A stretch of DNA of 64,000 nt from Megalopta genalis (GCF_051020955.1 NC_135013.1:31093802-31157801), one strand, 5' to 3'; shown: positions 22,390 through 34,596, counted from the stretch's first letter. Notes: a model not told the origin generated them from the letters alone. Made by a program: numbers and translations.

Positions 22390-24815
22390 GTTGTTATCTT
22401 TTCCTTGTATTTGTATTTATATTTAGATCTTATATATTATATTATTATTCCTTCTGTATTCTTCTAAATTTTTTATAATTCACTCGTGTCATTTGCTTTC
22501 ATGTCGCTTTTGCTACAAAGAGTCGCCCTGTATATGCATGCATATGTGCAGATATATGTGTGTGTATACGTAAATATATTATTGTTATTATTAATATTAT
22601 CTGGAATAGTTCTCTCAACAATTAAGAATATCTTAAACAATCGTTGAAAAGCTACAAAATAACCTCGTCCATAATCCATCAAATTATTCAGATTAATACA
22701 TTTTATTTTACACAACGATCCCCAGTCTATTTATAATCATTTTAGCAGCCACATAATTCACGATATTTACGACTATTTCAACAACTGTACAACTAAAACC
22801 TGTTTATATGATCATTCTCACAACTCTATCTAGCATCTTCGAAGATAACTTCTTATGCACCAATAAGTACATACAACCTTTAATTTCAATTCGATCACAA
22901 CAATTATGCTAATTTTATAAAAATCCATAAAATTGCGGCAACGAAAGTACACATTTCGCTCCCGGCAAATAAAGCGCCACGAAAGAATCCCACGAAAACT
23001 ACGTACCATCGATTCGGTCACGGGGCCGTGAATAGCATTCACGAAAACCGTGTAGCAGCGACCCTAACGAACCAGTCAGCCGCAAATCGCTTTTCGGTTA
23101 CCTCCGTAGCGTCGCGCTCGGTCGCGTTTCCCCGGGCGGAACACGGGCCGCGACGAGGGTGGAAACAGTTCCGCCTGCGCTCTCTCGAGCGTCCGGTACG
23201 GCGTTTGGCGGGTCGCGTGAGTCGCCGAGGAGTAGATTGTAGTGCTTTTCGCCTGAAATATTCATCGGCGTCTTGCAAAGTTTGCGCAGCAGATAGCAAC
23301 GAACCTTTCCCGGTCTCGGGAGCGTGCACTCGGCTCGCAATCGATCAGCCAGTGCAGGGGAACGAGAGGCCCGGCGAAACAACTAACTCTCTCCGGGCAG
23401 AATTCGACCGATTCGCCCGCCCCCTTTATTCTTATACAAGGTACCACGGCATCGGCGGCGGTTCCGTGGTCAATTACCTGGATAATTTAATACGCGATCT
23501 TCGATTTCCCGTGCAGAAAGGGGTTCGTGGACTGGCGCGATTCATCACCGGATGCGGCCCGATAACGCCGGCCCTTGTTGCACCGGGCCACGAGTCGAGG
23601 GGAAATATATTAGACTGACAGGTGGTGGTGGTGGTGGTGGTGAGGTGGGTAAAGGCGGTGTTCCGTGGCGTGTTCCGAGGCCCCAGATGCCGTTAAGCCG
23701 CTGTCTCGGCCGTGGCATTTTTGCGGCTCCGAAGTATCGCGAAATTCGCCTCGTAAAACGCCCTCGAGATCTCTCTTCTTCTATCTCTTCCCACTCACCT
23801 CCCGCCTTTCCACTCCGAAAATCAACGTTGCCTCCACGTTAGTCTGCGCTAATCCCCGGGAGATGGACGTTCTAGACGACTGGTCGATAAAAAGCCCCGG
23901 CCTGATTCCCTCCGAGGGCAATCGCTCGTCGATGGGCTGCGGATCCTCCGGCGAATTCTTATAGAATTTTCGGAGCATCTTCGCTCGGACTCGGTCCGGA
24001 TCTGCATGCACGAATTCTCCTGCATGGAACTCTTGCAGAGACTCGAGACGCTCTTCGCCGTTCATCGATAGACGGCGAATTTTCAGATTGCGCACGATTT
24101 CTACGGAATTCTCGCGGAACCGCGGATTCCGTGCGAAGAGCGCTTTCACGTGTCAACGGTCCCTAGAATTCCATAGAAATTGTACGATTTCCCGAGTGCT
24201 CCCGCTCGTCCGCTGATCTGTGCAGAATTTCGTTCCGAATTATCCTTCTTTTGGTTTTTCGTCGCGTGTCCCCAAGCTCGTAATTTCTGTCCACCTTTAT
24301 TCGGGCTCCGCGTCGATGAATAATTGCGGACGTCGCTAACAAGCGGAGTCCGAAAATCCGGGTCGTCGCAAAGCGTCCGAAAACGGCGTTATCGATTGCA
24401 CAGGGTGATATTATACGGCGAGGCGAACTGCGAGGGGTATACTCGTTGCATCGATCTGTAATGCAAAGTTGTTCTAACCTCGATAGCGATCGTTTTGTGC
24501 TCTGTTTCGCCGGGGCCGGAGGAGCCGCCGCGCTGCAGGAGACGGAGGAGGACGCCGGGGGACCCATTAGTTTTTCCCGGAACGGAGAAATTATGGTCTC
24601 GCAGGGGATGAAAATCGCTTCGTCCCGCGGCCGTGGAACGTCTTGGAACGGATGCGGTTGATAAACGTACCGGACACGCAGATCCGCAGATTACACCGCC
24701 GCAATTTACATAGCTATCAATCCGTCCTCCTCGTTAAATCGTTGCTCGAATACGTTTCCCGTGAACAAGAAGCATACCGAGGGCTCCATTGATACGCTAA
24801 ATGCGGGAAATCGAT
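22390..24815. other. No gene recognised; (GGT)n at 23621-23641
   Basis: AT-rich unique DNA to about 22990, then a CpG-rich block. It contains a perfect GGT trinucleotide run. The plus frame 23028-23618 and minus frame 23781-24149 overlap other frames and show no recognisable domain. Confidence 0.4.
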
Positions 24816-25580
24816 CGGAAAAATTCTCAAAAGGTCGAAATAGTTATCAAAACTGGAACTTTAAAGTAAAGATTTGTCATAGTGAATGGTATCTGAATTC
24901 TTTCGCAATTCTAAACATTTTAGTATAATTTCATTTGGTCGAATGTGTATTGCAGTAAGTAATAATGGAACTTGCAGTAAGTAATAAACTTGTAAGAAAT
25001 AATGGAAGTTTATAATGGAACTTGCTACACTCGGAAAAATTCTCAAAAGGTCGAAATAGTTATCAAAACTGGAACTGTAAAGTAAAAATTTGTCATAGTG
25101 AATGGTATCTGAATTCTTTCGCAATTCTAAGCATTTTAGTATAATTTCATTTGGTCGAATGTATTACAGTAAGTAATAAACTTGTAAGAAATAATGGAAG
25201 TTTATAATGGAACTTGCTACACTCGGAAAAATTCTCAAAAGGTCGAAATAGTTATCGAAACTGGAACTTCAAAGTGAAAATTTGTCATAGTGAATGGTAT
25301 TTGAATTCTTTCGCAATTCTAAACATTTTAGTATAATTTCATTTGGTCGAATGTATTGCAGTAAGTAATAATGGAACTTGCAGTAAGTAATAAACTTGTA
25401 AGAAATAATGGAAGTTTATAATGGAACTTGCTACACTCGGAAAAATTCTCAAAAGGTCGAAATAGTTATCGAAACTGGAACTTCAAAGTGAAAATTTGTC
25501 ATAGTGAATGGTATTTGAATTCTTTCGCAATTCTAAACATTTTAGTATAATTTCATTCGATCGAACGTATTACAGTAACT
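24816..25580. repeat. Tandem repeat, four units of about 192-216 bp
   Basis: CGGAAAAATTCTCAAAAGG starts at 24816, 25032, 25224 and 25438, giving unit lengths of 216, 192 and 214 and a last partial unit. Units share TTTGTCATAGTGAATGGTAT and TCTTTCGCAATTCTAA. The short unit lacks one copy of a direct duplication (AATGGAACTTGCAGTAAGTA) near its end. The minus frame at 24861-25124 is incidental. Confidence 0.88.
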
Positions 25581-25589
25581 ATGAATTTA

Positions 25590-26865
25590 GATTATCGATG
25601 GTCACGTCGCGTCGAGTAATATATTCAAACGAAACTCGCGTTTATAATGGAACTTGCTATTCTTGCTCGCGCCGTACGAAGGGTTAGTTAAATAAAACAG
25701 TATTTAAAATAGCATTTTATTTCTAATCAAATGCTATTTATTCTAATTATTAAAATGCTATTTATTCTAATAAAAAATATCTTGTTTTATGTATTTATGT
25801 ATTATTTATCAAAATAAAATATTCATTTTCATGCTTCAGCTTTAACTTTCATTTTATTTGAATTGCGAGGATTTACCTATCATTTATCATCTAAATCGGC
25901 ATTTAAAATATTTTCTCCCTGAAAAAAGGTATTATCCATCTCTGGCCGCGCCTGAATCAATAATTTCCGACTGTCGAAAATCGTTTCGCAAGATTAGCGA
26001 GAACCGGAGTCCCGAAAACGTTCCGATCGTTCGAAGAAAGTGATAACCGGCTTCGGCGAATAATTGCCACGGGTCTGGCAGGGGGACGCGGAGGGGGTTG
26101 TTGATCAGAGGTTCCCGGTGATCGGCTTTCTGCCGGGCAAAATCGATTCGGCGGACTCGGCGGAAGAGTCTCCGACGTCGAGGAGATCAAAAAATTCTAT
26201 CGGCGCGACCCGTTGGGCAAGTTGCCCTCGACGGACGCCGTATAATTACAGCGCCGCGAATAGAAAGGCGGCGGACGCAGATGTTAGAGCGCGGCGCAAA
26301 ACCACGGGAGAGGGGAAAAAAATATTCAAAGCGACCGGAACGCGGGCTCCGAGGCGCTTGTTTCGTTCGACGGGGGGAAAAAAAAGTTGTTTGAAACGCT
26401 GCCCACTGCCGACGAGATGGCTGTTTAAAGTTCCGACGCTGATGCCGGGCAGAGAGGAGGACGCGGGAGACCGGCCTCCGGCAGGAAGGCGAACAATGCC
26501 GCTGAAATTGCGTTCCGTCCCGGAAAGCCAAAAAATCCACGATATTAGACGCCGCTCTTGGCCGCCGACGGGGTGCTCGAGGACGGATAAGGGATGCAAC
26601 GCGAACGTCGCGGTCCCGGATACCGTGAATCATGTCATCGACGCTGTAATTCGCCGTATGGCGCGCGCGTGTGACGAGCGTCCACGCGATCGCTTGCCAA
26701 GTTCGCCAACTTGTTTCCGGAGGAGCAGGTGCGATAGTCAGCTGGCCGAACCGAGGGCCCGTCGATTCGCGGGAATTTGTTCGGCCGAAATTGAAGAAAG
26801 GGGAGCTACCCCGGTTCGTGGAATCTAATTAATGTTGCGCTGGCAGACCTTTCGCCAAAACAAAA
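25590..26865. other. AT-rich then GC-rich single-copy DNA
   Basis: 25690-25860 has imperfect copies of AATGCTATTTATTCTAAT. From about 26040 the sequence is CpG-rich. A 254-codon plus frame (26064-26828) is Arg/Pro/Ala-rich, overlaps minus frames, and has no recognisable domain. Confidence 0.4.
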
Positions 26866-26868
26866 GTT

Positions 26869-27084
26869 CACTAACGTCTCTCTAATTGACGCTTAGATTG
26901 TGCAGAAAAATGGACAATTTGGGAACAGGAGATACGAATATTCTCGCCTTGACATTTTGTTTCTTATAGTTATGAATTGTCAAGGTGATGTGAAGGTTAT
27001 GCAAGGCTCGAATAATCGTATCTCCACTTCCCAAATTGACCATTTTTGTGGACAATCTGAGCATCAATTAGAGAGACATTACTG
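26869..27084. mobile_element. Family A palindromic MITE
   Basis: Left end CACTAACGTCTCTCTAATTG, right end CAATTAGAGAGACATTACTG, then TA. The inner arms TTTGTTTCTTATAG and AAGGCTCGAATAATCGTATC are less symmetrical than in other copies, so the left half is diverged. Confidence 0.82.
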
Positions 27085-27086
27085 TA

Positions 27087-27173
27087 CAGTAATGTCTCCC
27101 TAATATAGGCGTAGGACTGGCACAGGGAAATTCGCAGCAACCCGAAATATGGCATTTTCGGGAGAAATTACTG
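27087..27173. mobile_element. Chimera of family A end and family B end
   Basis: It begins with a family A terminus (CAGTAATGTCTCCCTAA, TA before it). It ends with the inverse of the family B terminus (AAATATGGCATTTTCGGGAG, then AAATTACTG, TA after). The family B end is the same sequence as the 57-bp satellite monomer at 28.4 kb. This is a short hybrid element or the result of recombination. Confidence 0.7.
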
Positions 27174-27241
27174 TAGTTTGATCTGCATTAAAAAATTACT
27201 GTAGTTCGGTCCTGTGCGCTGACGCCGTCCCAAAAGAAGTA

Positions 27242-27456
27242 CAGTAATGTCTCTCTAATTGACGCTCAGATTGTCCACAAGAATGAACAATTTGGGAAGA
27301 GGAGATATGATTATTCGAGCCTTGCGGTTCGTTTTTATAGTTACTAATTGTCAACAACTATAAGAACGAGCTGCAGGGCTCAAATAATCGTATCTCCTCT
27401 TCCCAAATTGTCCATTTTTGTGCAGAATCTGAGCGTCAGTTAGGGAGACATTACTG
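27242..27456. mobile_element. Family A palindromic MITE, well preserved
   Basis: 215 bp with CAGTAATGTCTCTCTAATTG at the left, CAGTTAGGGAGACATTACTG at the right, and TA at 27240-27241 and 27457-27458. The arms pair through GGTTCGTTTTTATAG and CTATAAGAACGAGCTGC. Confidence 0.9.
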
Positions 27457-28160
27457 TACTCTGTAGCGAAGTTTCGACGTTCTAGGGTAGCGAAGCCGGT
27501 TGCTATGCTGCGGCCAATCGCTCTGCCTTTATGTCATTTTCAGCTAGTAATTAACGTTACATTTATCGAACAAGGACACATCAAATATTTTTATTCGAAA
27601 ATGAACGAAATAAAAGAACACAAAAATTTGCACATCTTATTCGACAAATATGACGTCAATTATGCGCGAAAGGAAACCAAAGACACAGCAATTGACCTAG
27701 TTCGTCAGAATCGGATTCGAAATTTCGAATGCAAGATTTTTAAGCAAATCGACCAATGAGAAACGCGGACGCTGGCTCGCTGAGTTTCGCGGACGCTGGC
27801 TCGCGGAGTTTCGCGATCGGTAATCGTGCCCGGGCAACGAAAATTTCCGGTATGATCGATCGATAACCGCGGAAGGAGAAGTTCGCGTTATGAGAGCACC
27901 GATAAGACGAAAAGCTCGCTCTCCGTTCCCGAAATTGCACGGACAAATGCTTATCGAAATACCGATTCAGTTTGGCAAGCGACCGCAGTACGGGAACAGA
28001 TGATTGCCGTTAGGAACCGGCGTGACCACTGCTATTCGCGGAAGCCATCGAGCAACCGGTAACATCCGGAGGACACGATACTGGGTACTGGAATGCCGGG
28101 GCCTTTACCGAATTGCCGTCCTCAAGACGTTAGACGCGGCGCCAGTCCTTTTGGACTGAC
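27457..28160. other. No gene assigned
   Basis: A plus frame of 84 codons at 27505-27759 has a more protein-like mix (Lys, Glu, Asn, Phe) than most here. It has no recognised motif and no splice context. The rest is unique DNA. Confidence 0.35.
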
Positions 28161-28166
28161 AGTGTA

Positions 28167-28370
28167 CAGCAATGTCTCCCTTACTGACGCACAAAAATGG
28201 ACATTTTCGGAAGAGGAGATACGATTATTCGAGCCTTGCAGTTAGTTTTTATAGTTGCCGATTGTCAACAATCATAAAAACGAGCCGCAAGCCTCGAATA
28301 ATCGCATCTCCTCTTCTCAAAGTGTCTATTTTTCTGCACAATTTTGGCGACAATTAGAGAGACATTACTG
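28167..28370. mobile_element. Family A palindromic MITE
   Basis: 204 bp with left end CAGCAATGTCTCCCTTACTG, right end CAATTAGAGAGACATTACTG, and TA on both sides (28165-28166, 28371-28372). The left outer arm has lost the CAGATTGTCC block. Confidence 0.87.
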
Positions 28371-28444
28371 TAGTCCCAAAAGAATTTGGGACGACATCGG
28401 CGCACAGGATCGAAGTACAGTACTTTTTAAGGCAGATCGAACTA

Positions 28445-29080
28445 CAGTAATTTCTCCCGGAAATGCCATACTTCGGGTTGCTCTAAATTTCGCCGTACTA
28501 GTCCTAATTTCTCTCGGAAATGCCATACTTTGGATTGCCCTAAATTTCGCCGTACTAGTCCTAATTTCTCCCGGAAATGCCATACCTCGGGTTGCTCTAA
28601 ATTTCGTTGTGCTAGTCCTAATTTCTCCCGGAAATGCCATACTTCGGGTTGCTCTAAATTTCGCCGTACTAGTCCTAATTTCTCCCGGAAATGCCATACT
28701 TCGGGTTGCTCTAAATTTCGCCGTATTAGTCCTAATTTCTCCCGGAAATGCCATACCTCGGGTTGCTCTAAATTTCGTTGTGCTAGTCCTAATTTCTCCC
28801 GGAAATGCCATACTTCGGGTTGCTCTAAATTTCGCCGTACTAGTCCTAATTTCTCTCGGAAATGCCATACTTTGGATTGCTCTAAATTTCGCCGTACTAG
28901 TCCTAATTTCTCCCGGAAATGCCATACCTCGGGTTGCTCTAAATTTCGCCGTACTAGTCCTAATTTCTCCCGGAAATGCCATACCTCGGGTTGCTCTAAA
29001 TTTCGCCGTACTAGTCCTAATTTCTCCCGGAAATGCCATACTTCGGATTGCTCTAAATTTCGCTGTGCTAGTCCTATGTC
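28445..29080. repeat. 57-bp satellite array, 11 units, derived from a transposon terminus
   Basis: GGAAATGCCATAC recurs every 57 bp, from about 28459 to 29029, in eleven units. The first unit begins with CAGTAATTTCTCCCGG next to TA, which is a family B transposon end also seen inverted at 27117-27173 and 54826-54890. Unit variants (CTTCGG, CTTTGG, CCTCGG; CCGTACTAG or TTGTGCTAG) recur in blocks, indicating amplification of several units at a time. Because 57 is divisible by three, frames on both strands stay open (309 codons plus, 224 minus). I do not regard these as genes. Confidence 0.93.
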
Positions 29081-29206
29081 TATGTAATTTATTGCGTGCG
29101 ATGCGGCACGCGACGCGAATTCCCAGAGGACAAAATGGTCAGTTTGGTTCTCCGATTTTAATTAAGTCATCGTTCTTATTCTAGCATTACTATGTATTCA
29201 TATTAA

Positions 29207-29632
29207 CCGTTTGCACTCGAAGCCGAGAATTAACGCAAAATTTAAAATAGTTTCTTCGACCCACGGTTTTCCATTTTACACGACCTAGCGCATGAAATAG
29301 CTACGCTTTTCAGGTTATAACAGCCCTTCAAATATAAACAAAAAATCAAATATAAATCAATACAATTATTTTGAGACGCGACACAAAAATTTTTAACTAC
29401 TCCTCGCCACTCGAGTGCAAAGCAAAATTTAAAATAGTTTCTCCGACCCACATTTTTCCATTTTATACGACCTAGCGCATGAAATAGTTACGCTTTTCAC
29501 ATATAAACAACTCTTCGAATATAAACAATAAATCAATAATAAACAATAAATCAAATATAAATCAATAAAATTATTTTGAGACCCGACACAATGTTTAACT
29601 GCTCCTCGGAGTCGCCATTCGAGTGCAAAGGG
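29207..29632. mobile_element. TTAA-flanked piggyBac-like MITE with internal duplication
   Basis: TTAA at 29203-29206 and 29633-29636 flank ends CCGTTTGCACTCGA and TCGAGTGCAAAGG, the family D terminus. Inside, a 187-bp direct repeat (GCAAAATTTAAAATAGTTTC at 29235 and 29422) includes a second internal CACTCGAGTGCAAAG at about 29409. The structure looks like two elements joined at one end with the middle TTAA lost, or a tandem duplication of one. Confidence 0.8.
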
Positions 29633-29639
29633 TTAATGT

Positions 29640-30680
29640 ACACCATTTCTTGCCAACACTGCGCCGACTTTCCATAAAAACGAGCCGCGCAAGCACATCG
29701 CTTCGACTTAGTTATTCTCGGATCTGCCGGTTCCAATCGCGATCTCCGAACGTTTCTGCGCGAAATTACTGCGCCAGGTTCGACAGGCCGACAAATGCGG
29801 TGCGGCAGGCGAGCTATTTCGGCGAGAGCGAGATCATCGGAGATTTTTCGGTGATTCGCGAAAAGGGGGTTACGGGTATAAATAACGCGCGTCTTGACGG
29901 TAACTGGGACTGCTCTGTTCTATCAAGAGATATCCGCCAGCGGATATCGGCTCCGGATGCTTGGCCAGAATCCTCGGATACGACCCGGCCGCGGCTGATA
30001 TACGGCGGGTTATTTCGGCGAGGCTATCGCGTGTTCGGCGTGTTCCTGTGACCGAAAGTCAACGCGGTGAGGGAAGTCGATGCTGCGGATAGCCTGGGAC
30101 TGGTTTCGGTCGGGCCGCCGGCCTGTTGTCGGGAGGCGGCCCGAACCGGAGCGGGCGCTGATCAACAGCGGCCGGTGCGCGCGGTCGTGTGCTCGGCCGA
30201 TCTGCGGCTGGTGACCGGAAACGAGGTCAATCGACGCTATAAATTAGCCGTGGGGCAGAGGCACGTCTTCTGTTCGGTGCCGCGTCGTCCCGAGGATCCC
30301 GGCCAACCGCCGTAATCGCGACAATCTCGATTGTAGCCGGGCCGTTTTTACAAGGCAACCGCGGGAACGCGAGCATCGGTCGTACCGGCCACAGCGTGTG
30401 TTTCCGGCACACCGATCGCTCGGGAATTATGCAAAGTCGGGGCCCGCTGCTCGCAGCCGGTGCAAGCAGTTTATCCGCGGACCGGACAGCATTCCTTCGA
30501 CGGACCCGCTTTTTATCGCTTCGAACGAAGATTAACCAACGATCTCTTCGCGTTGTTCGCTCTCGTGCTGGACGTATATTATGTCATTTTCACGACGTTC
30601 AAATTATATTTCACTGGGGCCGATGATTCCTTTTGCGGCTGTGACAGATCTAGGTACGTTTGAAACGACGTTGTTTGAGT
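29640..30680. other. GC-rich single-copy block, no gene recognised
   Basis: Contains a TATAAATA motif at 29877-29884 within GC-rich DNA, but no initiator (TCAGT) at the expected distance. A palindromic AGATATCCGCCAGCGGATATC-like stretch lies at 29928-29948. Frames are short and overlapping. Confidence 0.35.
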
Positions 30681-30684
30681 TGTT

Positions 30685-30900
30685 GTAATTATTACAGTTA
30701 TTATATGATTATTATAATTTTTATAATCATTATTATATGGTTATTATAATTATTATAATCATTATTATATGATTATTACATGATTATGATAATTATTATA
30801 ATTATTATTACATGATTATTATAATAATTATTATATAATTATTAAATGTATTATTATATAACTATTAATATTTTATTCTATAATTATTTTCATGGTCTGC
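30685..30900. repeat. AT-rich microsatellite (ATTATTATA type)
   Basis: Degenerate ATTATTATATGATTATTATA units over about 200 bp. Confidence 0.85.
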
Positions 30901-31228
30901 GACCACTCCCGATATAACTATATATGGAACATTATCATAATTAATGCGTTATTTTACTTTAGAATTATTCGAAATCGTTATTCGAAATAAGCGTTTCAGA
31001 TAACAGCGAAATCCCTCTCAATTTATATTTAATTGCGCTCGATGCTGCGATCCCAAATTTTGCAGGCTTGTTGAGTAACATTTGAAGAATATCCTCGAGT
31101 TTTTTTTAGCCAGCAGTAATAATTCTCTTCGGAGCTACAGCGGTAGGTAACTTTGACTAAGGGTTCGCGGTTTTTCGTCGCCGTCGGCGAACATAGCTGA
31201 GATCCAACCCTACCGAATTTCTCGTCTC

Positions 31229-31261
31229 GAGAAAGAGAGAGAGAGAGAGAAAGAGAGAGAG

Positions 31262-31303
<42 letters not shown>
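31229..31303. repeat. (GA)n microsatellite
   Basis: About 75 bp of GAGA with a few AA and ACG interruptions. It leads directly into a GC-rich block. Confidence 0.92.
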
Positions 31304-31306
<3 letters not shown>

Positions 31307-32530
31307 CGTTTCGGAGGATTTTGAGGGCCGGCGAGTGAGGGACAGTTGTCGCGGGGCTGATTTCTCGGGTCCGTGCGTCCAGCCTTTTTATCAGTCGGCG
31401 AAATTCCTTCGGAACACCATTTCACGGAGCCACGAGCAGCCCCGGGGGGAATTGCGGCAGGCTTGCACAGGGTTGAGAAGCGTGGCCGCCGACCTTATCC
31501 GGGCCGGCTCGTTCCGCAATAATTAAATTCTTGACGAACGTGGAGGATTCTTCAATTGTTGGTCGGGCAGAGGGTGGTTATCCGCTGCGAGAGGATGCAC
31601 AACCTGGGCAATGTTTTCGTCCGGGATCGATAAACATTTTCCCTTGCGATACCCCGGTACCGGGAGCAGGCCGACACTCCGCGCCTCTCCCTCGCGTACC
31701 GCCCGGTGTCTCGATGGAATGTTATTGGCTTTGGTTCGCGTGGCACGGGGAATGCCGTGGCCCGATCGCAAAATCAAACGCGCCGGACATACAGGCCCGG
31801 ACAAGTTGTCGCGACTACGCTTGGAAATTAGCCGTCGGAGGCAGGCGGGCTGCAGCAGCAGCAGGCCGCCCCGCGCGCGTTCCGCTCGGCTATTAAACGC
31901 GCTTGCGGAACAGCCCGATGACAGTCGAACTCTGCCTCCCCCGCCTTCCCGTTTATTCGATGCATTAACTGTGCGCGATAAATCGACGGGCAAACACAGC
32001 CCGTCCTCGATCGGAACACCGTCCCGCGACGGATTGATCCCCCGAAATTCGGCGATGAAATTCCGGCTGACAGCGACACCGAGCCGATTTTTTCCCAATC
32101 GCCGCCGACTCGAATCCTCGCCGGGCCGATCGATCGATCCGGTCCAACTCTCGACGCCGAACCAACCAACTTTCGCGATTTCGCGCGGTTCACGCTCGGC
32201 GTAGTATTTCGCGACGCGCTGCCTTCCTCGACGATTGCGAGCGAATTCGCGAACGATGAAACTATCCGAGAACCGACGAGAAGATTTGTTCCGCGGCGAC
32301 GTGGACGATTCTTGGTGTCGGCGCCGTCGGAAGCGGAACGCGGCGATCGCCGCGGAAATAAATGGAAAATATTCCAGAAAAATGTTCCACGCGACTGCGG
32401 AAACGCTTGATATTTACGCGGTGATTCAACCGTTTAGCAAACGCAGTCGACCACTCTGTACACAACGAGAACCGCTCTCTCTCCCTCTCTCTCTCTCTCT
32501 CTACATCGGTGAGAAATATCTGAACTGCGA
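31304..32530. other. GC-rich single-copy block
   Basis: CpG-dense DNA with long overlapping frames on both strands (31611-32204 plus, 31523-32098 minus), neither resembling a known protein. A short CT run lies at 32476-32502. Confidence 0.4.
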
Positions 32531-32532
32531 AT

Positions 32533-33000
32533 TTTAACCCTTTCGCTACGGCAGCTTCATCCGCCGAAGTACCGTCACTGAACGGAAACTCGCTCCAGAA
32601 ATATGCCCAGTGCGCGTGGTTTCTGTATATATGTTGTTCCAAATCTTAAATAATAACTGTGCCGAATAAAACAATCGCTGCTCCAATGTAACAAGTATAT
32701 TTACATTTTTCATTTATAAAAACTTACAAAATTATAGGTAACATAGGTATTTATATAATTATAATACAAAGCCTAACGATCAAATGTTTGATATAATTAA
32801 TAACGAGACGGAAATTATTAAAAGATAATAATATGTAAAAACTAATAATATAATTTTATGTGATATATTTGAAAGCAAAGATCTATACAAAGGCCAACAT
32901 CGCAATCTTTGCGCTCGTACCGCGAATCCGTTCTTTCATCAATTTTGCTACAAATTACACGTTTGCGTCTTCTGTATACACTTCATTTCGATGCCGCATA
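32533..33000. other. AT-rich unique DNA; possible lone piggyBac-like end
   Basis: TTAACCCTTTCGCTACGG at 32535 resembles the termini of TTAA-flanked families, but no matching opposite end is visible. The remainder shows no gene. Confidence 0.35.
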
Positions 33001-33002
33001 TA

Positions 33003-33345
33003 CTGGGTGTCCCAAAAATGACTCGCAATCCGAAAGTAGGGGATTCCTGAGGTGATTTGAAGCAACTTTTTCCTTAGCGAAAATGCGATCCGCGGCTTCG
33101 TTTACGAGTTATTAACGAAAAACAGTGACCAATCAGAGGCGAGATCATTCGGCGCAAGAGGGCCGAGTCAATGAGCGGAACTGGGCTCCGTGCACTCGTT
33201 GGCTGGGCCGCCGCGCGCCAGCCGAGCTCGCCTCTTATTGGTCAGTGTTTTTCGTTAATAACTCGTAAACGAGGCCTCGGAGAACATTTTCGCAAAGGAA
33301 AAAGTTGCTTCAAATGATCTCAGGAACCTCCCATTTCCAGATTGG
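33003..33345. mobile_element. Family C palindromic MITE, copy 3 (both arms)
   Basis: The left arm has GGATTCCTGAGGTGATTTGA, CAACTTTTTCCTTAGCGAAA, TTATTAACGAAAAACAGTGA and CCAATCAGAGGCGAG. The right arm is their inverse (CTCGCCTCTTATTGGTCAGT, TTTTTCGTTAATAACTCGTA, GGAAAAAGTTGCTTCAAATG, ATCTCAGGAACC). The two roughly 110-bp arms surround a GC-rich loop of about 90 bp. No protein. Confidence 0.88.
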
Positions 33346-34590
33346 GTTAAACAGTAATCGCGCACAATTCGACGGCTAGCCACGCGTTCGTCTTCTTTCC
33401 GCGAAAGAAGGAGAGACATAAAATTACGCACACAGTCGCCGAGAAGGAGATACGCGTCGTTCTGTTTGCACGGGCCTCCGTCTCAAGCGCGCCCAATTAA
33501 TTTAAAAGAGTTGCGAGCCTCGTCGCCGGGTCTGCTGGAGGGCACTAGGTTGTGCCATGCCCGCGGTGTTTATTAATTTAACGAATCAATTAGTTTAATT
33601 TGACCGGGATTGATACCGTAGAACGATGACCCCGCTCGCTGCCGCTTTTCGATCGGAAGCTTTTTTTATCGATGTAATTGACAGGGGACGCCGCGCCGGG
33701 TGCGCGCGGCCGTCGTTCCACCGCTTTTGTCGGCGAGCGGCGGCGCGGCTGCACCGCATAAAAGTACTCGCGAGCATTGTTCCTCTGTATCACATCGAAC
33801 GGCGACCCGCAATTATTCCGTCCGCGCGCACGCCGCGTTCGTTATAATTTAATCACCGGACCGATCCGCGGCCGGCCGAATAAAAGAGCGTCGAATCCCA
33901 AGGAATTATATCCCCTATAAGTGCAGTCGGCCTGCGAAATGCACGGCTGGTCGGTCTATCTCTCCCGATCCGCGGCCTAATTACACCATTCAAATTACAA
34001 CCTTTCTTTCGCGGTTCTTCCAGATCCCCAGAAGAAGGGTTTTTTCCGAGCGTTCGCATTTTCAAGGCTCGACTGTCAGAATTTATTCTGCCGCGATCAT
34101 AAAAGATCCCGCGACCCTGAAACGCGTTTTAGCGTTCGTTTTAACAGCATGATACACGTTTTCGATACTGAATCCCATCGTGCCGATCGAAATGAACGGA
34201 CGTACGTCTGGTAATTTTTAAATTGTAGAAACTCGGAAGATTCTGTCTTTGTTTTCTTTCGAAGAAACGATCGAATAAGTTCCTTCGATCGAGCTTGCAT
34301 AGCGATCAAAGTGGTAGAAAGTCTGAATGAATTCAGTCTTGTCGTTCCTACGATTAACGTTAAACGTGCTGAACTAACTTTCGATTTATTTTCAAGCTTG
34401 ACGCTAGTTTTCTCCGGTCTTTTGCGTACTCATTTTCCACATGAATTTGAGATAATCATCGTAGACGAATTTGAAGAATTAATCGCGCAGAAACGATTGA
34501 ATCTAGAAAATATTCTGAAAGTGTATCATTTTCAAAGGTGTTTCTTGACCTAATTGATAAGGAAATAAAGCGTTAATTAGAACAGGCTTC
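33346..34590. other. GC-rich then AT-leaning single-copy DNA
   Basis: 33480-34095 is CpG-rich with an AT island (TTTATTAATTTAACGAATCA at 33570). An 80-codon plus frame at 34311-34553 has balanced composition but no recognised motif or splice context. Confidence 0.35.
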
Positions 34591-34596
34591 TAATTA

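Noticed and set aside
24816..25580. CRISPR-like array
   Set aside because: Whole units repeat without unique spacers, and the window is eukaryotic. It is an ordinary tandem repeat.
27505..27759. 84-codon plus frame with balanced composition
   Set aside because: Short, flanked by MITEs, without splice sites or a recognised motif.
28255..29184. 309-codon plus frame and 224-codon minus frame over the 57-bp array
   Set aside because: The unit length is a multiple of three, so any open frame persists. The DNA repeat is derived from a transposon end and frames are open on both strands.
29877..29884. TATAAATA as a promoter
   Set aside because: No initiator motif at about +1 and no coding exon downstream, so the motif alone is too weak.
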